Below, in pieces: positions 1 to 6,279 of a stretch of 13,840 bases of DNA; the stretch's first letter is position 1, and each line of letters begins with the position of its first letter. The notes beneath the pieces are model-generated. The model made no database searches and was not told the origin of the DNA. It saw only the letters and a list, made by a program, of their open reading frames with translations. Location of the stretch: assembly GCA_964580235.1 (NCBI GenBank), contig CAZOJY010000099.1, positions 1-13,840 of the forward strand, written 5' to 3'. The translations under genes and the position numbers were made by a program. This stretch comes from G020348385 sp964580235 (GTDB lineage Bacteria; Acidobacteriota; Aminicenantia; Aminicenantales; Aminicenantaceae).

Positions 1-1164
1 AGCTATCTCTCTACAAAAGTCCCGCGTCACAAACTTATCGCCTCCGTCACTTTCTTCTTCATCTCGAACTTGATTTTGTTTTACCTGTTGAGAGAATCGG
101 GGATATCGCTGAGCATCTTAGGGGTTATCTTTTGGATTTGGCTCAGCATCTTTAATGTCTTCATCATCGCCCAGTTTTGGGCCTTTTCAAACGACGTCTA
201 TACCGAGGAAGCAGGGAAACGATTGTTCCCAATTGTGATGTTCGGTCAAAATATGGGATTTTATCTCGGTGCCAAAAGCACATCACTTCTTGTGAAACCC
301 AGAGGCCCATTCACCCCCTTTCAGCTTATGATTTTAGCCGCTGTCATCCTTTTTATATGTATTATTTTAACCTTGATCATCCACAACCGAGAAAGAAAAA
401 AAATCCAGAATGCGGCGGCCGAACAAATCGAAGGCAAAAAAAGATCAGAAAAAGTGATGGAAAAACCTCTCAAAAAAGGAGGCGGCTTTCGCATCATTTT
501 CCAAAGCAAATACCTCTTATTGGTCGCCTTCGTTATCCTGGCTCTTAATTACGTCAACACCACAGGAGAGTACATGAAATCAGATGTCTGGAAGCGCGCT
601 GCGGCCGAAGCCGTCGAAAACGGGAAAATACAGAATACCGACGAGGCCCGCATGGCATTTATTACAAAAACCGAATCCGACTTCACCTCACTCGTTAACC
701 TCTTAGCCTGGCTTATTCAGCTGTTTCTCGTCTCGCGGATTTTCAAGTGGTTCGGCGTAAGAGGAGCCATGCTATTTCTTCCGTTTATCGCCTTCGGAGG
801 ATATTTTTTCATCGGTCTTGGCGCAACTTTTGCTGTGGTCAAATGGGCTAAAGTCGCGGAAAACAGTACAGACTACTCTCTGATGAATACGGTCAAACAG
901 GCTTTATTTTTAGTCACATCCCGAGAAGCAAAATACAAAGCCAAAGCAGCCATCGACACATTTTTTGTTAGAACCGGGGATGTTCTCGTGGCCCTGACGA
1001 TCTTCATCGGCACCACTTACTTCGCTTTCAGACTGGAAAGCTTTGCGAGAATCAATATCGTGGTTGCTGTGATTTGGATAATTCTCAGCTTCTTGACTAT
1101 TCGAGAACATAAAAGATTATCAGCGAAAAAAGCGGCCGGCCATCAAACCCCAACAGCTGATTAA
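1..1164 (+). CDS. Npt1/Npt2-like MFS (nucleotide-type) transporter, 5'-truncated
   Basis: The reading frame is open from base 1, so the gene starts outside the window. 387 codons are visible, ending in TAA at 1162-1164. The TTG at 70 is internal and not a start. The protein is polytopic, with several 20-residue hydrophobic stretches. A central Lys/Arg/Glu-rich cytoplasmic loop (about bases 390-480) separates an N-terminal and a C-terminal helix bundle, as in MFS-type carriers. Near the end, the stretch AENSTDYSLMNTVKQALFLV followed by TSREAKYKAKAAIDTFFVR (about bases 860-970) is a signature I recall from the Npt1/Npt2-like, ATP/ADP-translocase-related MFS group. Family members of this type in free-living bacteria have no firm substrate; nucleotide exchange is known only for intracellular relatives. 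The gene lies alone before a 228-base gap. Family call is fairly sure, substrate unknown. Confidence 0.7.
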   Translation, partial: SYLSTKVPRHKLIASVTFFFISNLILFYLLRESGISLSILGVIFWIWLSIFNVFIIAQFWAFSNDVYTEEAGKRLFPIVMFGQNMGFYLGAKSTSLLVKPRGPFTPFQLMILAAVILFICIILTLIIHNRERKKIQNAAAEQIEGKKRSEKVMEKPLKKGGGFRIIFQSKYLLLVAFVILALNYVNTTGEYMKSDVWKRAAAEAVENGKIQNTDEARMAFITKTESDFTSLVNLLAWLIQLFLVSRIFKWFGVRGAMLFLPFIAFGGYFFIGLGATFAVVKWAKVAENSTDYSLMNTVKQALFLVTSREAKYKAKAAIDTFFVRTGDVLVALTIFIGTTYFAFRLESFARINIVVAVIWIILSFLTIREHKRLSAKKAAGHQTPTAD

Positions 1165-1317
1165 CATGGATACCAGCAGCGTGCGCATTCATTACAATAT
1201 ATGTCTTGAATACTTTCTTTCTCCTGCTTCCCTTTTTTAGATTAGTCTTTTTTTCATCTTTAAAAAAAGATCTATGCATGCTGAAGGAAATGAGATATCC
1301 GTTCCATAATATTTTAT

Positions 1318-1346
1318 TTGATTTTCTACGGGCATGTCATTATTAT
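1318..1346 (+). promoter_or_regulatory. Sigma-70-type promoter for the secreted kinase-fold pair
   Basis: TTGATT at 1318-1323 (-35, 4 of 6 matches) is followed after 17 bases by TATTAT at 1341-1346 (-10, 5 of 6). The predicted transcript starts near 1353, about 40 bases before the ATG at 1393. A longer open frame beginning at TTG 1318 would start inside this -35 box, which argues against that upstream start. The rest of the 1165-1392 gap shows only AT-rich sequence with homopolymer runs; I see no convincing terminator for the transporter. Confidence 0.5.
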
Positions 1347-1392
1347 ATTAAGGCAAAATGAATGGGAAAAACTTGAGCATGAAGCAAAAACC

Positions 1393-2217
1393 ATGAAAAG
1401 GAATTTTTTCTGGGCATTTGTATGTTTTTTTATGCTATCCAATATAGCGTCTCATGCGCAGTTTACGGACGAAGAAATCGCCCAAAGGGAAAAAATCGAG
1501 GAGCTGCTCAAAACAGCAGACATCGTAAGAGCGGAAGAAATAGGGGAAGGTGTCACCAAACCGTGGCGGCTTTTTTTAAAAAAAGGAAATGACAAGATCA
1601 GTGGATGCTGGAAGAATCCCAAAGGAGTCCAATATGGGTACCTGGAAGGATGGCAGTATGAAATCGCCGCATATCAGATGGATAAGCTCCTTGGATTAAA
1701 CATGATCCCTGCCACAGTCGAAAGAGAATTCAATGGCAAAAAAGGATCTCTCCAGTTGTGGATTTTCACGGAGTTCAGTCTTCTAGATATCATGGAACAA
1801 GGCATCCCTTTTCCCGATAAGAATCCTGAAGCCACGATATTCAACAGAGGCAAATATCTTGCCCGGGCATTCGATAGCCTGATCGCAAACGACGACAGGA
1901 CACAGCAAAATGTCCGTTACACCAAAGATTGGCGCACGATTCTGATAGACCATTCCCGGGCTTTCCGCAGCAAAAAGAAGTACCAGAAGAGGCTGCTGTA
2001 TGGAAAAAATGGCTCGAAGGAAAAAAAACTTTTCAGGCAGCTCCCACGCACGTTTGTGGAAAAAGTCAAAGCGTTAGAATATGATAACATCAAAAACGCA
2101 GTGGGCCCGTACCTGACGGACAAGGAAATCAACGCTGTGCTCGCCCGAAAAAATCTTCTCGTCAAAGAAATCGAGGAGATGGTCAAGGAAAAGGGCCAAG
2201 ATAAGGTTTTATATTAA
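1393..2217 (+). CDS. Secreted kinase-fold (PI3K/HipA-like) protein, paralog A
   Basis: 274 residues from ATG 1393. This start gives a clean signal peptide (Lys/Arg, then a hydrophobic core, then SHAQ as likely cleavage site near residue 22); only a weak GAAG lies upstream as ribosome site. The body carries kinase-fold landmarks. K74 in CWKNP is the likely ATP-binding lysine and E90 in WQYEIAAYQMDKLLGLNMIP its helix-C partner. D168 in NDDRTQQN is the likely catalytic Asp, N173 (Asp+5) the metal-binding Asn, and D186 in ILIDHS sits where DFG falls. PI3/4-kinases show GDRHxxN followed by IDFG; HipA and Fam20-type kinases share the layout. I recall unnamed proteins of this type in Acidobacteriota. 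Function and substrate are unknown; a periplasmic or extracellular phosphotransferase is inferred. It is followed after 28 bases by a paralog. It could also be a catalytically dead fold. Confidence 0.75.
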   Translation: MKRNFFWAFVCFFMLSNIASHAQFTDEEIAQREKIEELLKTADIVRAEEIGEGVTKPWRLFLKKGNDKISGCWKNPKGVQYGYLEGWQYEIAAYQMDKLLGLNMIPATVEREFNGKKGSLQLWIFTEFSLLDIMEQGIPFPDKNPEATIFNRGKYLARAFDSLIANDDRTQQNVRYTKDWRTILIDHSRAFRSKKKYQKRLLYGKNGSKEKKLFRQLPRTFVEKVKALEYDNIKNAVGPYLTDKEINAVLARKNLLVKEIEEMVKEKGQDKVLY

Positions 2218-2245
2218 GTACACGTTTGAAGGAGGGGAGGCAAAA

Positions 2246-3076
2246 ATGAAAAAATTTTTCCTCACAGCTGCTATTCTCACAATCGTCATTGGTTTCTCCT
2301 GCTTGATTTATGGCCAGTTTACACAGGAAGAAATCGCCGCCCGAGAGCACTGGGAAAATTTTCTGCAAACAGCCGAAATCGTAGCAAAGGAACAACCTTT
2401 CAGTGACCGGGAAGCCGTAACCAATCCATGGGTGCTTACTCTCGAAAAAGATGGGATCACAAAAAGAGCCCTCTGGAAAAATCCGGAGGGACGCATGAGG
2501 GGATTCGTGGAAAACTGGAGATGGGAAATATCTGCCTACAGACTGGACAAATACCTTGGATTGAACATGGTCCCTCCCACCGTCGAAAAAAGGTTCCAGA
2601 ACAACAGAGGTTCCTGCCAGCTCTGGGTGGATGCTAGAATGAGCCTCAGGGATAAATACGAACAAAAAATCAAGACACCATCCTACAAAGTATTTCCATG
2701 GAACCAGGCCCTGTATCTTCAGCGGGCATTCGATAATCTAATCGCAAACGTGGACAGGCACCAGAATCAATTTCTCATAACCGAAGACTGGCGGATGATC
2801 CTGATTGATCATTCCCGCTCCTTCCGCACCTCCGGGAAATTCGCAAAAAGGCTCATCTATGATGAAAAATACAAAGAGGGCCCACGGTTGATGAAACGAC
2901 TGCCGCGGGTTTTTGTGGAAAAGCTAAAGAGCCTCGACCACGACACCATCAAAAATGTTGTCGGCGAGTATTTGACTGACAAAGAGATCGATTATGTCCT
3001 CATTCGAAAAGACCTTATCCTCAAATGGTTGGATAAACAGATAAAAAAAGAGGGGGAAGATAAAGTCTTATACTGA
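2246..3076 (+). CDS. Secreted kinase-fold (PI3K/HipA-like) protein, paralog B
   Basis: 276 residues from ATG 2246, with a strong ribosome site (GGAGGGGAGG, 2231-2240) five bases upstream. The N-terminus is a signal peptide (MKKFF, hydrophobic core, cleavage likely after LIYG near residue 23); C19 is not in a good lipobox. It aligns end to end with the preceding gene, from the FTxEEIAxRE start of the mature chain to the shared DKVLY C-terminus, so the pair arose by tandem duplication. Landmarks are K78 (LWKNP), E94 (WRWEISAYRLDKYLGLNMVP), D170 in NVDRHQNQ and D188 in ILIDHS. The DRH triplet matches PI3-kinases better than in paralog A, but the Asp+5 position is Gln (Q175), with Asn at Asp+4. 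Activity may therefore differ or be lost. Its 3' end overlaps the convergent ATP-binding gene by 9 bases. Function unknown. Confidence 0.75.
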   Translation: MKKFFLTAAILTIVIGFSCLIYGQFTQEEIAAREHWENFLQTAEIVAKEQPFSDREAVTNPWVLTLEKDGITKRALWKNPEGRMRGFVENWRWEISAYRLDKYLGLNMVPPTVEKRFQNNRGSCQLWVDARMSLRDKYEQKIKTPSYKVFPWNQALYLQRAFDNLIANVDRHQNQFLITEDWRMILIDHSRSFRTSGKFAKRLIYDEKYKEGPRLMKRLPRVFVEKLKSLDHDTIKNVVGEYLTDKEIDYVLIRKDLILKWLDKQIKKEGEDKVLY

Positions 3077-3511
3077 CTCCAAGGCCTTAATTTCCTGGAT
3101 CGTTTTATGCATAACCAGAACATTCTGCTCATCTTCTCGTCTGTACTCAAATCCATTCATAAGCTGACGTGATAAAAATATTCCCAGTCCCCCTGTCTGG
3201 CCCTGGTTGATCATTTCCTGAATATCCGGTTCCTTGGCATCTCTGGGATCGAACGGAATTCCCCAGTCTCTGATCTCGAAATAGATTTTTTTTTCCTGCT
3301 CCCAGATTTTCAGAACTATATCTCCCTTATCCTTTGGATAGGCATACCGGATGATATTTATACACATCTCAAGAAGAGAAAGTTCAATTAAATAATAAGC
3401 TTCTTCAGATAGATTAAGATCGCTTAAGGCTTTTTCCAAAAAGCTGCGTATCTTTCCGATTTCGCTGAGCTCGCTCTTTACTGTTATTGAGTTTTCTATA
3501 TGACCAGCCAT
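3068..3511 (-). CDS. RsbW/SpoIIAB-like ATP-binding protein (HATPase_c)
   Basis: 147 residues from ATG 3511. This is the small, stand-alone GHKL ATPase fold of anti-sigma factor kinases such as RsbW and SpoIIAB, without a sensor or transmembrane part. The N-box is E48/N52 (LEMCIN), the G1 box is D82-x-G84 followed by IPFDP, and the G2 box is GGLGIFLSRQL (about 107-117). The frame stays open upstream to ATG 3601, which would add 30 residues. I prefer 3511 because a promoter lies inside that extension and the family begins close to this point. Neither start has a strong ribosome site (AGAAAAAAG before 3511; AGGG only 2 bases before the 3601 ATG). In the family, these proteins bind and phosphorylate anti-anti-sigma (STAS) proteins. 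No STAS, sigma or PP2C gene is in the window, so the partner is unknown. Confidence 0.8.
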   Translation of the reverse strand: MAGHIENSITVKSELSEIGKIRSFLEKALSDLNLSEEAYYLIELSLLEMCINIIRYAYPKDKGDIVLKIWEQEKKIYFEIRDWGIPFDPRDAKEPDIQEMINQGQTGGLGIFLSRQLMNGFEYRREDEQNVLVMHKTIQEIKALESV

Positions 3512-3568
3512 CTTTTTTCTAATTTTTGCGGACACATTGAGGTGTTTTTCAGCAAATTCTCTTGTTAC

Positions 3569-3595
3569 TCTATAGAAAAGAAAAATTGATGTCAA
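3569..3595 (-). promoter_or_regulatory. Promoter for the ATP-binding protein gene
   Basis: On the minus strand, TTGACA (3590-3595) is a perfect -35 box. TATAGA (3569-3574) follows after 15 bases; an alternative -10, TAGAGT (3567-3572), would give 17 bases. Transcription would begin about 50 bases before ATG 3511. The -35 box forms part of a 13-base sequence repeated in inverted orientation at the divergent permease promoter. Confidence 0.45.
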
Positions 3596-3699
3596 ATCCA
3601 TACCCTGAATTATTTATAATAATGCCGAACCTGCATACATTAAAAAAAAATAAGATAAATTTTTTGGTTAGGGTGTGTTGGCTATCGATTTGACATCAA
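3586..3699. repeat. 13-base inverted repeat covering two divergent -35 boxes
   Basis: GATTTGACATCAA reads on the plus strand at 3687-3699 and on the minus strand at 3598-3586, with no mismatches. Each copy contains the TTGACA -35 hexamer of an outward-facing promoter, one for the ATP-binding gene and one for the permease. The identity extends beyond the hexamer by four bases upstream and three downstream, more than the shared promoter consensus needs. It may be a shared operator or the trace of a duplication. The AT-rich middle (3600-3686) shows nothing else clear. Confidence 0.6.
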
Positions 3700-3717
3700 A
3701 AATCTCCTTGCTATAAT
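3690..3717 (+). promoter_or_regulatory. Consensus sigma-70 promoter for the permease operon
   Basis: TTGACA (3690-3695) and TATAAT (3712-3717) both match the consensus 6 of 6, with a 16-base spacer. The predicted start of transcription is near 3724, only about 7 bases before the GTG at 3731, so the message would be leaderless or nearly so. This is the strongest-looking promoter in the window. Confidence 0.8.
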
Positions 3718-3730
3718 CTTGTAGCGTCGT

Positions 3731-5050
3731 GTGAACAAGGCAAAAGCATCCGTACAAGTCTTGGAGGACTACTCCTTAGAGTCTGTTCCCCTTTCTCAAA
3801 GAAAATCGTGGATAGACCTGGCCGTCATCTGGATTGGAATAGCGGTGGTCATGTCCGCCATTTTCCGGGGCATGATGATCGGCCTGGGATTGGGGAAAAT
3901 TTCCTGTGTTCTGGTTTCCTACCTATTGGGAGAAATCATTCTGATTGTCGTGATGGTTTTCATAGGATATGTGGGTGCAAAAACCGGTTTATCTACACCT
4001 TTGATTGCCAACCACTCCTTCGGCAGAACAGGCGCCATATTCATTTCTCTTTCGATTGCTCTCTCACTGATTGGATGGTTTGGCGTCCAGGCGGCCTTTT
4101 TTGCCCATACCATCCAATTCTATTTTGGGACACATTTTCCTCTTTCTTTTTTTTCATTTTTGTGCGGAATCTTGATGATGATCCCGGCCATTTTTGGCAT
4201 ACGGGGATTGAGCGCACTTAGCTGGCTTGCCTCTCCCATAATGATTATTATTTTCATAATGGGTATGATAAAAATGGGTTTTCACTTCCTTCCGGCCGAA
4301 ACTCTCATCACACTCGCAAAGGCGCATCAACCCGCTCCCTATCCTCTGACAATAGGCATGGCATCTTCGATTGTGGCAGGAGGGTTCATTGTTGGGGCTA
4401 CCACAAGCGCCGATATTTTTCGATATGCTCGCCCCCAAAAAAAAGATATATTCGCCGCTGCAGCATTGGCCATGTTCGTGAGTGCTTTTCTCCATCTTGT
4501 GGGCTCCATTATTGCCATGAACACGGGTATATATCACGAAAACCTCCCCGACATCATTATCGGCAGGCAGTATCTGGGATTAGGATTTGTTGGATTTATC
4601 GTTCTCCTTCTTGCCCAATGGACAACAAATGACAGCAACCTGTACTCATCGGTATTGGCTTTAAACAATATTTTCCGCATAAAGCGCTGGAAAATGACCC
4701 TTTTCGCTGGTATTTTTGCCTCTGCTTTTGCTGCATTTGGGATCCTGGAAAGGCTGAAATTCTTCTTAGTTCTGCTAACGGTAAGCATCGGACCTATCGC
4801 TGGCATTTTCCTCTGTGATTTTTATTTATTTAAAAGGTTGAACAGAAATTCTTTGAATCAAAACACGCCTTCCCTGGTCAATTTCAGAGCTCTGAGCTCA
4901 TATATCGTGTCTTTTCTTGTAGGCTGGATGACTTCCGGCCATCCGTTCTCTGTTCGAGTGTTTCCATTCTCAATTTTTGCTTTTAATGGGATCCTATCTT
5001 CTATTGCCCTGTATTATGGTTTGACGAAAATTTTTCCAAAAAAGGAGTAA
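3731..5050 (+). CDS. NCS1-family permease, CodB-like
   Basis: 439 residues from GTG 3731. The protein has about 12 hydrophobic segments and family landmarks in order: ESVPLSQRKSW before the first helix (residues 17-27), the Gly-rich FRGMMIGLGLGK loop, NHSFGRTGA (about 94-102), ATTSADIFRYARP (about 223-235) and QWTTNDSNLYSSVLALNNIF (about 296-315). NCS1 carriers bring nucleobases, hydantoins or related compounds across the inner membrane with Na+ or H+; cytosine permease CodB is the nearest well-known type. No ribosome site precedes the GTG and no in-frame ATG occurs before the first helix. With the promoter only 14 bases upstream, a near-leaderless start fits. The DUF1177 gene follows after 4 bases, so the two are co-transcribed. 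The substrate cannot be read from the sequence. Confidence 0.85.
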   Translation: MNKAKASVQVLEDYSLESVPLSQRKSWIDLAVIWIGIAVVMSAIFRGMMIGLGLGKISCVLVSYLLGEIILIVVMVFIGYVGAKTGLSTPLIANHSFGRTGAIFISLSIALSLIGWFGVQAAFFAHTIQFYFGTHFPLSFFSFLCGILMMIPAIFGIRGLSALSWLASPIMIIIFIMGMIKMGFHFLPAETLITLAKAHQPAPYPLTIGMASSIVAGGFIVGATTSADIFRYARPQKKDIFAAAALAMFVSAFLHLVGSIIAMNTGIYHENLPDIIIGRQYLGLGFVGFIVLLLAQWTTNDSNLYSSVLALNNIFRIKRWKMTLFAGIFASAFAAFGILERLKFFLVLLTVSIGPIAGIFLCDFYLFKRLNRNSLNQNTPSLVNFRALSSYIVSFLVGWMTSGHPFSVRVFPFSIFAFNGILSSIALYYGLTKIFPKKE

Positions 5051-5054
5051 GATC

Positions 5055-6008
5055 ATGGCCTTAAAACAAGTCCTGGATATATGCGACATACTCGAATGTG
5101 CCGTGATAAGAGAAGACATCGTCAAAGCGTATTTCATAGAAAAAGGATTAAGCCAGAAGAATCTGGAACTGCAATCCGTCAGCGGAGAAAAAGGAGAGAC
5201 AACGTTCGTAAAAATCCAAATCAACGGAACAGAGGGGCGGAGGGGTGGAGGCCAGTCCCCTACTCTGGGCATAATTGGCCGTCTGGGCGGAATCGGAGCT
5301 AGACCCGACAAAATTGGTCTTGTATCGGACGCCGACGGTGCAATCGTGGCTCTGGCCAGCGCATCAAAAATTCTCGACATGATTCGTATGGGAGACACAT
5401 TAAAAGGAGATGTGATAATATCCACACACCTCTCAACCTCCTCCCCTATCATCCCCCATGATCCTGTTCCATTCATGGATGCTCCGATTACGATAGAGAC
5501 TATGAACAGATATGAAGTGGATGAAAGGATGGAAGCCATTCTCTCTGTGGATGCCACAAAAGGAAACCGCATCATCAACAGGCGGGGCTTTGCAATATCA
5601 CCCACAGTCAAGGATGGATATATTTTAAGAGTTAGCGAAGATTTACTGGATATCATGGAAGCCGTTACAGGAAGACTCCCCGAGGTATTTGCCATCACAC
5701 AGCAGGATCTCACACCTTACGGCAATGAGCTATTTCATCTTAACAGCATCATGCAACCTGCAGCGGCAACGAAGGCTCCTGTGGTAGGAATCGCAATCAC
5801 TTCAGAGGCCGCCGTTCCTGGCTGTTCAACAGGAGCGAATCAATATATGGATAACGAGATGGCCGTTCGCTTCGTTATCGAAGTGGCAAAGGCCTGGGGA
5901 ATGGGCCAGTGTTTTTTATACAATGAACAAGAATTTCAAAGGCTCCTGTCTCTCTACGGTGCCATGGAACATTTTAAAACACGCGGAAATAAGGAAAAAT
6001 CCAAGTAA
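5055..6008 (+). CDS. DUF1177 family protein
   Basis: 317 residues from ATG 5055. A good ribosome site (AAAGGAG, 5041-5047) overlaps the permease's last codons, so translation is probably coupled. The length matches the roughly 300-residue DUF1177 family. Recognisable blocks in order are MALKQVLDICDILE, the SGEKGETTFVKI strand, PTLGIIGRLGGIGARPDKIG (about 74-93), LVSDADGAIVALA, HDPVPFMDAPITIETMNRYEVD, KGNRIINRRGFAISPTVKDG, QQDLTPYGNELFHLNSIMQP and EAAVPGCSTGANQ. There is no signal peptide or membrane helix, so it is cytosolic. No biochemical function is established to my knowledge. Conserved Asp, His and Glu residues (SDADG, HDPVP, NRYEVD) would suit a metal site, but this is inference. Its tight link to an NCS1 permease suggests that it acts on, or helps handle, the imported compound. 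Confidence 0.85.
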   Translation: MALKQVLDICDILECAVIREDIVKAYFIEKGLSQKNLELQSVSGEKGETTFVKIQINGTEGRRGGGQSPTLGIIGRLGGIGARPDKIGLVSDADGAIVALASASKILDMIRMGDTLKGDVIISTHLSTSSPIIPHDPVPFMDAPITIETMNRYEVDERMEAILSVDATKGNRIINRRGFAISPTVKDGYILRVSEDLLDIMEAVTGRLPEVFAITQQDLTPYGNELFHLNSIMQPAAATKAPVVGIAITSEAAVPGCSTGANQYMDNEMAVRFVIEVAKAWGMGQCFLYNEQEFQRLLSLYGAMEHFKTRGNKEKSK

Positions 6009-6009
6009 A

Positions 6010-6270
6010 TTATTGTAGATTTTGAAGGGAGGGTTTTCCATCCGAAGGAGCGTTTTCCTCTTCATCTTCGATTTCCACTTCTATGCCTAGGAGTTCCGCC
6101 GTTCCCACATAAATCTGCTTAAAAGATTTTTTCGATTCCTGGAGTTTAGCCAAGCGTTCGCGAGCTTTTTGAAGTTCCTTTTCCATTTCGCCATCAATTC
6201 CATCCAGCTGACTTTTGGCTTCATCCATGGTTTTTTTGTAAAGGTCTTCTTGTTCCTTGGTTAATGACAT
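6010..6270 (-). CDS. Small acidic coiled-coil protein of unknown function
   Basis: 86 residues from ATG 6270. AGGTGA (6276-6281) lies five bases upstream and overlaps the TAG stop of the preceding gene, so translation is likely coupled to it. A GTG at 6279 would add three residues but has no ribosome site. Residues 1-55 are highly charged and predicted helical, with heptad-like spacing (KEQEDLYKKTMDEAKSQLDG, EMEKELQKARERLAKLQESK). Then comes a short hydrophobic piece (FKQIYVGTAELLGIEVEIED) and a loose acidic tail. No signal peptide or membrane helix is present. I do not recognise a family. The coupling suggests a cytosolic partner of the receiver-TonB fusion. It converges on the DUF1177 gene with one base between the stop codons. 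Confidence 0.65.
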   Translation of the reverse strand: MSLTKEQEDLYKKTMDEAKSQLDGIDGEMEKELQKARERLAKLQESKKSFKQIYVGTAELLGIEVEIEDEEENAPSDGKPSLQNLQ

Positions 6271-6279
6271 TTTTATCAC

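Noticed and set aside
1247..1271. Hairpin with T- and A-runs after the transporter gene
   Set aside because: The stem is all or nearly all A-T, and the T-run precedes the hairpin instead of following it, so it does not fit a rho-independent terminator.
2428..2637. Plus-strand open frame inside the second kinase-fold gene
   Set aside because: It is a shifted frame of a gene with a signal peptide and a strong ribosome site, and shows no features of its own.
3512..3601. A 30-residue N-terminal extension of the ATP-binding protein
   Set aside because: A perfect TTGACA and a plausible -10 lie inside it, and its AGGG is too close to the ATG to work well. Not fully excluded.
4994..5713. A 239-residue minus-strand open frame
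   Set aside because: It lies opposite the permease end and the DUF1177 gene, which has strong family motifs and a good ribosome site. The antisense product has no recognisable feature.
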